Source of the DNA: Streptomyces sp. AP-93
Lineage (GTDB): Bacteria; Actinomycetota; Actinomycetes; Streptomycetales; Streptomycetaceae
Reading direction: 5' to 3'
Length of the DNA: 64,000 nucleotides
NCBI RefSeq assembly: GCF_022808175.1
Contig: NZ_JALGBX010000022.1
Location: forward strand, 62,001 to 126,000
Part shown: one piece after another, positions 35,109-42,611 of the stretch
Layout of the letters: each line of letters begins with the position of its first letter
How positions within the stretch are numbered: the first letter of the stretch is position 1
Position numbers and translations under genes: made by a program
The notes under the pieces: model-generated
Database searches by the model: none
What the model saw: the letters and a program-made list of their open reading frames with translations, nothing else
Told to the model about the DNA's origin: nothing

Positions 35109-35867
35109 TCAGGGGAGGAGGCGTTGTTCCTTGGCCACCGAGACCGCGCCCGCGCGGGTGTCGACGCCGAGCTTGTCGTAGATGCGGCCCAGGTGGGTCT
35201 TGACCGTGGCCTCGCTGATGAACAGGGCGCGGGCGATGTCGCGGTTGCCGAGGCCGCGGGCGAGCTGGCCGAGGATGTCGAGCTCACGGTCGGTCAGGGT
35301 GGGCCGGGTGCCCCGCATGTGGGCCATCACGCGGCTGGCCACGGGGGCGGAGAGCGTGGTGCGGCCCTGGGCGGCGGAGTGGATCGCGGCGAAGAGCTCC
35401 TCCGGGCGTTCCGCCTTCAGGAGGTAGCCGGTCGCGCCCGCGCCGATGGCCCGGGTGATGTCCGCGTCGGTGTCGTAGGTGGTCAGGACCAGGACGTGCG
35501 GGGGGTTCGGGGCGGCGGTGATGCGGCGGGTGGCCTCCACGCCGTCGATGCCCTCGCCGAGCTGGAGGTCCATCAGGACCACGTCGGGGCGGAGTTTGGC
35601 CGCGAGGGCGACCGCCTCCTCGCCGCTGCCCGCCTCGCCGAGCACCTCGATGTCCGGCTCGCTGCCGAGCAGGGCCAGCAGGCCGGCGCGGACCACGACG
35701 TGGTCGTCGCAGAGGAGGATCGTGGTCGCCTTCTTGGTGTCCGCGGCAGGGGCAGGCGCAGGGGCAGGGGCAGGGGCAGGGGTGGCGGCAGGGGCCGGGG
35801 CCGAAGGGGCCGGAGGGGTGTCCTTCGGGTCCGGGGTCGTGGCGGCCGGGTTCTCGTTCGTGGTCAT
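35109..35867 (-). CDS. senR: Response regulator SenR (NarL/LuxR family)
   Basis: The 252-residue protein has an Ala/Pro-rich N-terminal extension of about 45 residues, a receiver domain (ILLCDDHVVVRAGLLALLGS; phospho-acceptor D100 in VVLMDLQLGEG; Lys in GYLLKAERPEEL) and a C-terminal LuxR-type helix-turn-helix (LTDRELDILGQLARGLGNRD, then EATVKTHLGRIYDKLGV). It shares a four-base overlap with senS. Position beside senS and divergent hbpS identifies it as the regulator of the redox- and haem-sensing HbpS-SenS-SenR system described in S. reticuli. Its targets there include hbpS itself and the furS-cpeB operon. Confidence 0.85.
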   Translation of the reverse strand: MTTNENPAATTPDPKDTPPAPSAPAPAATPAPAPAPAPAPAADTKKATTILLCDDHVVVRAGLLALLGSEPDIEVLGEAGSGEEAVALAAKLRPDVVLMDLQLGEGIDGVEATRRITAAPNPPHVLVLTTYDTDADITRAIGAGATGYLLKAERPEELFAAIHSAAQGRTTLSAPVASRVMAHMRGTRPTLTDRELDILGQLARGLGNRDIARALFISEATVKTHLGRIYDKLGVDTRAGAVSVAKEQRLLP

Positions 35868-37159
35868 GGGGTGGGCTCCAGGGGGATCGACGCCGACAGG
35901 ACCGTGCCCTCGCCCGCGGTGGATTCGATGGTCAGGGTGCCGCCGAGCTGGCGGACGCGGGCGCGCATCGCGGGGAGGCCGTGGCCGCGTTCCCCGGCGG
36001 CGCCGCGGGTGGTCTGGGTGAAGCCGTGGCCGTCGTCGGCGATGTCCAGGACGACCTGGTCGCCCAGGAAGCTCAGGGTGAGGGCCGCGGTACGGGCCCC
36101 CGAGTGCTCCCGTACGTTCGCCAGCGCGCCCTGCGCGATGCGCAGCAGCGCCTGCTCCGCGCGGTCGGGGAGGCGGACCGGCGCGCCCTCCAGGTGGAAG
36201 CGGACCTCGATGTCGGGGCCCGCGTCCAGCGCGCGCAGGGCGTCGGGGAGGCCGGCGCCGTCGGCGAGTTCGGGCGGCGCGAGGTCGTGCACCAGGCGGC
36301 GGGCCTCGGCGAGGCCGCGGGCGGTGATGTCGGTGGCGGTACGGACGTGCGCGCGGGCGGTGCCCGGGTCGGTGTCCCAGGTGCGGTCGGCGGCTTGGAG
36401 GAGCATCTGCTGGCTGGACAGGTGCTGGGCCAGGGTGTCGTGGATCTCCATCGACAGGCGCTGGCGTTCGGCGAGGGTGCCGGCGCGGCGTTCGGTGGCG
36501 GCCAGTTCCCGGCGGGTGCGGATCAGGTCGTCGATCAGGGTGCGCTGGGCGGCCGCCTGGCGCTCCATGTGGACGAACACGGCGGTGGCGAGCGCGGCGA
36601 CGGCGGGCGGGGCGAGCAGGAGGTTGGGGTCGAAGGGCTCGGAGCCGGAGGCCTGGGCGAGACGGAGCTGGGCCGCTACGACGAACACGGTGAGCAGGGC
36701 CACGAGGACGATGGCCGCGCGGGGCGGGAGGGTGCGCAGGGCCGTGTAGAAGAGCGGTACGGCGCACCAGGCGAAGCTCGGCGCGAGGACGACGAGGACC
36801 ACCCAGACGGCGACGACCAGGCCGAGCCAGAGGAGGCGGCGCACGGTGGGGGCGGCGCCGAGGGCGGGGCCGAGTACGTAGAGCAGGGCCAGGGTGATGC
36901 TGAGGGCGATGATCCACGGGGTGCGGGGTTCGTCGGGGTGGCGGAGGAGGAAGCGGGCCACGGAGGCGCCGAGGAGGAGGAAGAAGGCGGTGTGCATGAC
37001 CGTGGCCAGGGCGCGGGTGTCTTTGGGGGGTGGGGTGGTCGCCGGGCGGCTCGGCGGGGCCACTGGGGGTGGCGGGGTTGCCGGGCTCGGCGGGCTGGGC
37101 GGGCTCGGTGGGGGCGCGCTGGTCACGGGGGTGCTCCTGGGGGTGGTGCGTTTGTCCAT
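35864..37159 (-). CDS. senS: Sensor histidine kinase SenS
   Basis: The 431-residue kinase (ATG 37159, MDKRTTPRSTPV) has a Pro/Ser/Thr-rich cytoplasmic N-terminus of about 50 residues, then five hydrophobic spans (about 52-165, plus one at 182-196). HisKA_3 carries phospho-acceptor H240 in QRLSMEIHDTLAQHLSSQ, and the ATPase shows DIADDGHGF and GHGLPAMRARVRQLGGTLTI. In S. reticuli the secreted protein HbpS binds SenS from outside and tunes its autophosphorylation in response to haem and oxidative stress. The divergent hbpS gene makes this assignment strong. Confidence 0.87.
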   Translation of the reverse strand: MDKRTTPRSTPVTSAPPPSPPSPPSPATPPPPVAPPSRPATTPPPKDTRALATVMHTAFFLLLGASVARFLLRHPDEPRTPWIIALSITLALLYVLGPALGAAPTVRRLLWLGLVVAVWVVLVVLAPSFAWCAVPLFYTALRTLPPRAAIVLVALLTVFVVAAQLRLAQASGSEPFDPNLLLAPPAVAALATAVFVHMERQAAAQRTLIDDLIRTRRELAATERRAGTLAERQRLSMEIHDTLAQHLSSQQMLLQAADRTWDTDPGTARAHVRTATDITARGLAEARRLVHDLAPPELADGAGLPDALRALDAGPDIEVRFHLEGAPVRLPDRAEQALLRIAQGALANVREHSGARTAALTLSFLGDQVVLDIADDGHGFTQTTRGAAGERGHGLPAMRARVRQLGGTLTIESTAGEGTVLSASIPLEPTP

Positions 37160-37204
37160 GGTGCCGGTTTGGTGGGTGGTGCGGGTGGGTGGTGCGGGTG
37201 GGTG

Positions 37205-37400
37205 GCGCTGCGCGGGGCTGTCCCCTACCCGCCCTTCCACCGTTCCCAGGGCTCCGCCCTGACCTGTCCCGGCCCCGGGCTGCGCCCGGAACCCCTGGGG
37301 CTCCGCCCCAGACCCCGGTCCTCAAACGCCGGACGGCTGGGTTTGGCCCCGGTGGGGTGGGAAGGGCCCCGGCTGCGGGGAAAGCCCCGGTGGCTGGGCT
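37205..37400. repeat. GC-rich dispersed intergenic repeat, copy 2
   Basis: The senS upstream gap contains CCCCTACCCGCCCTTCCACC (37225 on), then paired GGGGCTCCGCCCC-type hairpins and GGTCCTCAAACGCCGGACGG (37317 on). The same blocks occur at 52.2 and 63.2 kb, and the core at 8.3 kb. No gene is seen between 37160 and 37602. Confidence 0.7.
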
Positions 37401-37468
37401 CCGGGCGGCGGGGAAGCCGCCCGTGGGGTCAGGTAAACGCCCAGTGGGGGCGGGGCGCATCAGCCGAT

Positions 37469-37490
37469 CGGTTGACCCTTGGGTCAACCG
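37469..37490. promoter_or_regulatory. Perfect inverted repeat upstream of hbpS
   Basis: CGGTTGACCC (37469-37478) and GGGTCAACCG (37481-37490) are exact complements around a TT spacer. It lies 112 bases before the hbpS start, in the shared senS-hbpS region. It is a strong candidate for a regulator binding site, SenR being the obvious candidate. Confidence 0.6.
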
Positions 37491-37602
37491 GTGGGGGGCG
37501 GGTTCGGAGCCGGTACGGGGACGGGGTGGTGGGGGTGGCGGGGAGAGGGTTGGAGCAACGGCAGGACAGCCCGCCGTGCCGACGTTCACAGGAGCAGCAG
37601 AC

Positions 37603-38160
37603 ATGAAGACCCGCACCCGCGTTCTCACCGGTACCGCCGTCGCCGTCGTCCTCGGCGCCGGAGCCCTCGGCGCGGTCAGCGCCAACGCCGCCCCGGCCTC
37701 CGCTCCGGCCGCCGCCCCCGTCGCCGTCGCGAAGAAGGACGGCGACAAGAAGAACTTCACCACCTCCACGCACCTCACCATCGACGCCGCCACCCGCGCC
37801 GCCCAGGCCGCGCTGGACGCCGCCGAGCAGGAGAACCAGAAGGTGACCGTCGCGGTCGTCGACCGCAACGGCAACACCATCGTCACGCTGCGCGGCGACG
37901 GCGCCGGCCCGCAGTCCTACGAGTCCGCGCAGCGCAAGGCCTACACCGCCGTGTCCTGGAACGCCCCGACCTCGGTGCTCGCCGGCCGCCTCGCGCAGGC
38001 CCCGAACCTGAAGGACATCCCCGGCACCCTCTTCCTCGGCGGTGGCACCCCCGTCCAGGCCGAGGGCGCCCCGGTCGCGGGCATCGGCGTGGCCGGCGCC
38101 CCGAGCGGTGACCTGGACGAGAAGTTCGCCAAGGCCGGCGTGGACGCCCTCGCCAAGTAG
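37603..38160 (+). CDS. hbpS: Secreted haem-binding protein HbpS (GlcG/HbpS family)
   Basis: The 185-residue product has a signal peptide (MKTRTRVLTGTAVAVVLGAG, cleavage near ANA at about residue 30) and a GlcG/HbpS domain (about 52-185; THLTIDAATRAAQAALDAAE, VTVAVVDRNGNTIVTLRGDG, SYESAQRKAYTAVSW, IPGTLFLGGGTPVQAEG). HbpS forms octamers, degrades or stores haem at the cell surface and modulates SenS. AGGAG precedes ATG 37603. The divergent senS-senR pair completes the three-component system. Confidence 0.9.
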   Translation: MKTRTRVLTGTAVAVVLGAGALGAVSANAAPASAPAAAPVAVAKKDGDKKNFTTSTHLTIDAATRAAQAALDAAEQENQKVTVAVVDRNGNTIVTLRGDGAGPQSYESAQRKAYTAVSWNAPTSVLAGRLAQAPNLKDIPGTLFLGGGTPVQAEGAPVAGIGVAGAPSGDLDEKFAKAGVDALAK

Positions 38161-38196
38161 TCAAAGTGGAGAGTCGCGGGACGTAGTCTCGGACGC

Positions 38197-39717
38197 GTGC
38201 ATCATCGCTTTCCGTTCCGCCTGGCCGTCCCTGCCGTCGCCACCCTGCTCGCCCTCACGGGCTGCACGGGGGAGACCGTGCAGGGGCGGCCGGGTGCGTC
38301 GGGGGTGCGCGACCCGTTCTTCCCCAAGGCCGGCAACGGCGGTTACCAGGTCGAGCACTACTCCCTGGACCTCGACTACGACCCGGCCGACGGGCTGCTG
38401 CACGCCACCGCCGTCATCACCGCCCGTGCCGAGCAGGGGCTCAGCTCCTTCAACCTCGATCTCAGCGGACTCGAGGTGGAGGGCGTGAGCGTGCAGGGCG
38501 TCGGGGCCCGCTTCAACCGCAGCGGCAACGAGCTGACGGTGCGCCCCGCCGAGGACCTGGAGCGGGGGGAGGTCTTCCGTACGGAGGTCGACTACTCCGG
38601 CCGGCCCAAGGCGCTCACCGACCCCGACGGGTCCGAGGAGGGGTGGATCGTCACCCCGGGCGGCAAGGGCGCGGTTGGTGTCGGCGAACCCGTCGGGTCG
38701 ATGGCCTGGTTCCCGGGGAACCACCACCCGAGCGACAAGGCCACGTACGACATCACGGTGACCGTCCCCCACGGGTACGAGGCCGTGTCCAACGGCGAGC
38801 TGCGTTTCCGCACGGAGGAGACGGAGCAGACGGAGGAGACCGAGGAGACGGAGGGGGGCGACGGGCGGACCGCGTTCGCCTGGCACTCCGCGGAGCCGAT
38901 GGCGAGCTACCTGGCGACCGTGGCCATCGGGAAGTTCAAGGTCACGACCGGGCGGACCGCCTCCGGGATCCCCGTCTACACGGCGGTGGCGCCCGGCGAG
39001 GCGGCGGCGAGCGGGGCCGCGCTCGCGCGGCTGCCCGAGATGGTGGAGTGGGGCATCGGGCGGTTCGGGCCGTACCCCTTCTCCACGACCGGCGCGATCG
39101 TGCTGCCCGCGCACAGCCTCGGCTACGCGCTGGAGACGCAGACCCGGCCGGTGTTCCCGGGGGCGCCCGGCAGCCAGGAGCTGGTGCTGCACGAGCTGGC
39201 GCACCAGTGGTTCGGGAACTCGGTGTCGCCGAAGTCCTGGAAGGACATGTGGCTCAACGAGGGTTTCGCGACCTACGCCGAGTGGCTGTGGTCCGAGGAC
39301 CACGGCGGGCCGAGCGCGCAGGAGCACTTCGACGCCTACGTCGCCGGGGACACCCGCGTCGACGGCGAGGCGGGCTCGGACTGGGGCGCCTTCCCGCCGG
39401 CCGCCCCCCGCAACCCGAAGGAGATCTCCGGGTCCCCGGTGTACGGGCGCGGGGCGATGGTCCTGCAACGGGTCCGGCAGGAGGTCGGCGACGAGAAGTT
39501 CTTCGCCCTGGTGCGGGGCTGGGCCGCCGACCACCGGCACGGGAACGCGAGCACGGCCGATTTCACCGCCTATGCGGAGCGGAAGACCGGCCGTGACCTG
39601 ACGGATGTCTGGGACGTGTGGCTGTACGGGAAGGACCGCCCGAAGGCCTCGAAGGCCTCGAAGGCCCCGGAAGCCTCGACGGACCCGAAGGCCCCCCAGG
39701 CTCCGAAGACGCCGTAG
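38197..39717 (+). CDS. M1-family zinc metallopeptidase lipoprotein
   Basis: The 506-residue protein starts at GTG 38197 and has a lipobox LTGC (about residues 21-24), so it is a surface lipoprotein. The M1 zinc site is HELAHQWFGNSVSPKSWKDM with the third ligand Glu in WLNEGFATYAEWLW. The exopeptidase GAMEN motif is replaced by ALETQT. An N-terminal beta-domain (YQVEHYSLDLDYDPADGLLH) precedes the catalytic domain. The C-terminus is a Lys/Ala/Ser/Pro tail. An acidic insertion (EETEQTEETEETEGGD) lies near residue 210. It probably trims peptides outside the cell. Confidence 0.9.
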   Translation: MHHRFPFRLAVPAVATLLALTGCTGETVQGRPGASGVRDPFFPKAGNGGYQVEHYSLDLDYDPADGLLHATAVITARAEQGLSSFNLDLSGLEVEGVSVQGVGARFNRSGNELTVRPAEDLERGEVFRTEVDYSGRPKALTDPDGSEEGWIVTPGGKGAVGVGEPVGSMAWFPGNHHPSDKATYDITVTVPHGYEAVSNGELRFRTEETEQTEETEETEGGDGRTAFAWHSAEPMASYLATVAIGKFKVTTGRTASGIPVYTAVAPGEAAASGAALARLPEMVEWGIGRFGPYPFSTTGAIVLPAHSLGYALETQTRPVFPGAPGSQELVLHELAHQWFGNSVSPKSWKDMWLNEGFATYAEWLWSEDHGGPSAQEHFDAYVAGDTRVDGEAGSDWGAFPPAAPRNPKEISGSPVYGRGAMVLQRVRQEVGDEKFFALVRGWAADHRHGNASTADFTAYAERKTGRDLTDVWDVWLYGKDRPKASKASKAPEASTDPKAPQAPKTP

Positions 39718-39724
39718 CGCCGCC

Positions 39725-40243
39725 CTACAGGGCCTTGCGCAGGACCGTGCAGGGGCGGCCCGCCTCGCGGTCGGCGCCCCGGCGCAGGGTGACGTAGCCC
39801 TGGGACTGCCAGAAGGCGAGGCCCTTCTCGTTGCCGTCGAGCACGGCGAGCCGTACGCCCGACCGGCCGGCGGTGCGGAAGCGGTCCTCGACCAGGGCGA
39901 CCACGGCGCGGCCGTATCCCTCGCGGTGCGCGGTGGCGTCGATGAGCAGCAGGCCGATCCACGGGTCGGGGTCCTCGGACGCCGGGTCCGGGTGTCGGGC
40001 GAGGGTGGCGGCCAGGCCTACGAGGCGTCCGGCGGAGCGGGCGAGGAGGATCTCGGCGCCTTCGCGCGCGAGCTCGTCGGCGAGGGCGGCGGCGACCTGC
40101 TCGACCGTGATGCGGCCGGGGTCGGGGAAATCGCCGCTGAGCTCGAAGAACGCGTGGTTCGTCGCGTAGAGGGTGGCGATTTCGGTGAGGACCGGGCCCG
40201 GCAGGGCGCCGTCCTCGACGGGAGCGAGCGGCAGGAGGATCAC
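39725..40243 (-). CDS. GNAT N-acetyltransferase
   Basis: The 172-residue protein has GNAT motif A in modified form (LLIDATAHREGYGRAVVALV) with the usual Q/RxxGxG/A pyrophosphate loop reduced to REGYGR. Other segments, AEILLARSAGRLVGLAATLA and LDGNEKGLAFWQSQGYVTLR, fit the fold. The substrate is not predictable. It is a single gene, convergent with the M1 peptidase gene. Confidence 0.78.
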   Translation of the reverse strand: MILLPLAPVEDGALPGPVLTEIATLYATNHAFFELSGDFPDPGRITVEQVAAALADELAREGAEILLARSAGRLVGLAATLARHPDPASEDPDPWIGLLLIDATAHREGYGRAVVALVEDRFRTAGRSGVRLAVLDGNEKGLAFWQSQGYVTLRRGADREAGRPCTVLRKAL

Positions 40244-40258
40244 GTACCGAACGGTAGC

Positions 40259-40293
40259 GAAGCCCCCTCCCCGGACGGCCGGGAGGGGGCTTC
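40259..40293 (-). terminator. Terminator after the TerD gene
   Basis: GAAGCCCCCTCCC and its complement GGGAGGGGGCTTC form a 13-bp stem between 40259 and 40293, 36 bases past the TerD stop on the minus strand. Confidence 0.8.
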
Positions 40294-40328
40294 AGCTGGG
40301 ACGCGTCCGTGGACGCGGGCGCTCAGGG

Positions 40329-40904
40329 TCAGACGTTGACGCCGAAGTCCTGGGCGATGCCGGTCAGGCCGGAGGCGTAACCCTGGCCCACGGCGCGGAA
40401 CTTCCACTCGGCGCCGTTGCGGTAGAGCTCGCCGAAGACCATGGCGGTCTCGGTCGCCGCGTCCTCGGAGAGGTCGTAGCGGGCGATCTCGACGCCGCCG
40501 GCCTGGTTCACCACGCGGATGTACGCGTTGCGGACCTGGCCGAAGTTCTGGCTGCGGGTCTCGGCGTCGTAGATGGAGACCGGGAAGACGATCTTGTCGA
40601 CGTCGGCGGGCAGGCCCGCGAGGTTGACGTTGATGGCCTCGTCGTCGCCGGCGCCCTCGCCGGTGCGGTTGTCACCGGTGTGGACGATGGTCTGGTCCGG
40701 GGTGGACTTGTTGTTGAAGAAGACGAAGTGGCCGTCGGAGACGACCTTGCCCTGCGCGTTGACCGCGATGGCGGAGGCGTCCAGGTCGAAGTCGACACCG
40801 GTGGTCGTGCGGGTGTCCCAGCCCAGGCCGACCGTGACGGCCGCGAGGCCCGGGGCCTCCTTGCTGAGCGAGACGTTTCCGCCCTTGGAGAGGCTTACTG
40901 CCAT
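40329..40904 (-). CDS. TerD-family calcium-binding stress protein
   Basis: The 191-residue protein is a full-length TerD homologue. Calcium-binding acidic loops are clear: VDFDLDASAIAVNAQGKVVS, HTGDNRTGEGAGDDEAINVN and VSIYDAETRSQNFGQVRNAY. Streptomyces has many TerD paralogues linked with tellurite resistance, calcium and development. No terA-terC or ATP-grasp ter genes are adjacent, so it is an isolated member. It has its own terminator. Confidence 0.9.
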   Translation of the reverse strand: MAVSLSKGGNVSLSKEAPGLAAVTVGLGWDTRTTTGVDFDLDASAIAVNAQGKVVSDGHFVFFNNKSTPDQTIVHTGDNRTGEGAGDDEAINVNLAGLPADVDKIVFPVSIYDAETRSQNFGQVRNAYIRVVNQAGGVEIARYDLSEDAATETAMVFGELYRNGAEWKFRAVGQGYASGLTGIAQDFGVNV

Positions 40905-41163
40905 GGTGACTGGTGTCCCTTCCTATGTCTCACTTGGTCTCACTTGTCGTATCGACCGTGAGGATGTCCAAGCTACCGCTGACCTCCATAACGCGGGGAG
41001 AGGGGCGCCAGGTTCCGCAGTCGGGGATTTGTCCAAGATTCGGTCGGCGGATGGTCGGCGGACGGTCCGCGGTCCGGTTCGTGGCCCGGTCGGCGGCTCG
41101 GTCTGCGGTCCGGTCCGGGAAATGAGGGTGACGGGGCTCCGGCGGGCACGGATCATAGGGGGC

Positions 41164-41589
41164 ATGCCTGGTCCTTATGTCATCCGCGGTTCGGTCGTGC
41201 TCCCCGAGGGCGAGCTCGCCTGGCGTTTTTCGCGGTCCTCCGGGCCGGGCGGCCAGCACGTGAACACCTCCGACTCGCGCGTGGAACTCCTCTTCGACGT
41301 CGCGGCGACGAAGTCGCTTCCCGACGTGTGGAAGGAGCGGGCGCTGGAGCGCCTCGCGTCCCGGCTGGTCGACGGGGTGGTGACCGTACGGGCCTCCGAG
41401 CACCGCTCGCAGTTCCGCAACCGGGAGATGGCGCTGGTCCGGCTGACCGCGCTGCTGGCCGAGGCCACGGCGCCGCCCCCCAAGGCGCGGCGGGCGACGA
41501 AGATCCCCCGGGGCATCAACGAGCGGCGGCTGCGCGAGAAGAAGGCCCGCGGCGAGACCAAGCGGGGCCGCAACGCGCGGGACTGGTAG
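41164..41589 (+). CDS. arfB: Peptidyl-tRNA hydrolase ArfB (RF-1 domain)
   Basis: ArfB rescues stalled ribosomes by hydrolysing peptidyl-tRNA without a stop codon. The 141-residue protein holds the release-factor GGQ loop in SRSSGPGGQHVNTSDSRVEL and a basic C-terminal tail (INERRLREKKARGETKRGRN) that enters the empty mRNA channel. The codon-recognition domains of true release factors are absent, as expected. ATG 41164 is the natural start. It is a single gene. Confidence 0.9.
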   Translation: MPGPYVIRGSVVLPEGELAWRFSRSSGPGGQHVNTSDSRVELLFDVAATKSLPDVWKERALERLASRLVDGVVTVRASEHRSQFRNREMALVRLTALLAEATAPPPKARRATKIPRGINERRLREKKARGETKRGRNARDW

Positions 41590-41677
41590 CCACCGGGCTG
41601 CCGGCCGGGCTGCCGGCGGGACAGGGGCGGGCCGACGGCCGGGCCACCGGACCGCCGGGCCACCGGACCGCCGGCAC

Positions 41678-42190
41678 TCAGGGCGCCAGGTGCCGGTAGC
41701 GCCCCCGGAAGTACGTCAGCGGCGGGGAGTCGGGCGCCGGCTGGGTGGCGGTGAGGACGTGGCCGATGACCAGGGTGTGGTCGCCCGCCTCGACGCGGTT
41801 CTCCGTACGGCACTCCAGGGTGGCCAGGGCGCCCGAGAGCAGCGGGGCGCCGGAGACGCCGCCGCGCGTGTAGGGCAGGTCCGCGAACAGCAGCCGGTCG
41901 CTGATGCGGTTCTTCATCGAGAACCGGCTCGCGATCTGGAGCTGGTGGTCGGCGAGCACCGACACCGACCACAGGGGCTGCTCGGCCAGCAGGTCGTCCA
42001 TCCGGGAGCCCTCGCGGACGCTGACGAGGACCAGGGGCGGATCCAGGGACACGGACATGAAGGCGGTCGCCGTCATGCCGACGTCCTCGCCGCGCGGGCC
42101 GCCCGCCGACAGCGGGGGTTCCTGTGCGGTGATCAGGCACACGCCCGCCGCCAGTCGGGACATCGCGGCCCGGAACTCGTCGTTGCTCAC
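41678..42190 (-). CDS. Flavin reductase-like domain protein
   Basis: The product is about 170 residues from GTG 42190 (VSNDEFRAAMSRLAAGVCLI); GTG 42196 is equally possible, and the long frame to 42466 is low complexity before this point. The flavin reductase (FMN-binding split barrel) signatures are GVCLITAQEP, MTATAFMSVSLDPPLVLVSV and FADLPYTRGGVSGAPLL. Members supply reduced FMN to partner oxygenases or act as oxidoreductases. No partner is adjacent. It is divergent from cdgB. Confidence 0.83.
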   Translation of the reverse strand: MSNDEFRAAMSRLAAGVCLITAQEPPLSAGGPRGEDVGMTATAFMSVSLDPPLVLVSVREGSRMDDLLAEQPLWSVSVLADHQLQIASRFSMKNRISDRLLFADLPYTRGGVSGAPLLSGALATLECRTENRVEAGDHTLVIGHVLTATQPAPDSPPLTYFRGRYRHLAP

Positions 42191-42471
42191 CCCCACAGCA
42201 TGGGGTGCGGGTGCGGAAAGTGGTGTCACGGGGGTCGTTGGGGGCACGGTCGGGACGCTACTGTCAGCCCTCGCGCCGCGCATCGGGCGGAGGCCCGACG
42301 GCGCCTCGGGCGCAGGGCCGAGGCGCGCCCCCGTCCGATGGCCTACGCCGCTCCGGGCCGCTCCGGGCCGCTCCGGGTCCGGGCGTATCGTTTGCTTCCG
42401 GGAACAGGTTGGGCGAACCGGCCGGAATGAACCCGAGTGGGGCGGCGCGGCGGTCCCCTTATTCATCTCAT

Positions 42472-42485
42472 GTGACTTGAGTCAC
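42472..42485. promoter_or_regulatory. Palindrome in the cdgB upstream region
   Basis: GTGACT-TG-AGTCAC is a dyad 127 bases before the cdgB start; a second one, CACTG-N5-CAGTG, lies near 42528-42542. cdgB is known from S. coelicolor as a BldD target, and BldD sites are inverted AGTNA/TNACT-type repeats, so these are candidate sites only. The 42197-42611 gap shows no gene. Confidence 0.4.
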
Positions 42486-42611
42486 AGAGAGCAAGATTTG
42501 TTGACCCTGTGTACCTGCCGCACAGCTCACTGTGATTCAGTGGACGGGACACCGCAACGAAGCGCCGATGCAAACCTGGAGTTGCTGTCGAGGTCTCGGG
42601 GAGAGCGAGCA

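Noticed and set aside
42197..42466. N-terminal extension of the flavin reductase up to 42466
   Set aside because: The extension is low complexity and crosses the divergent control region; the family start fits 42190.
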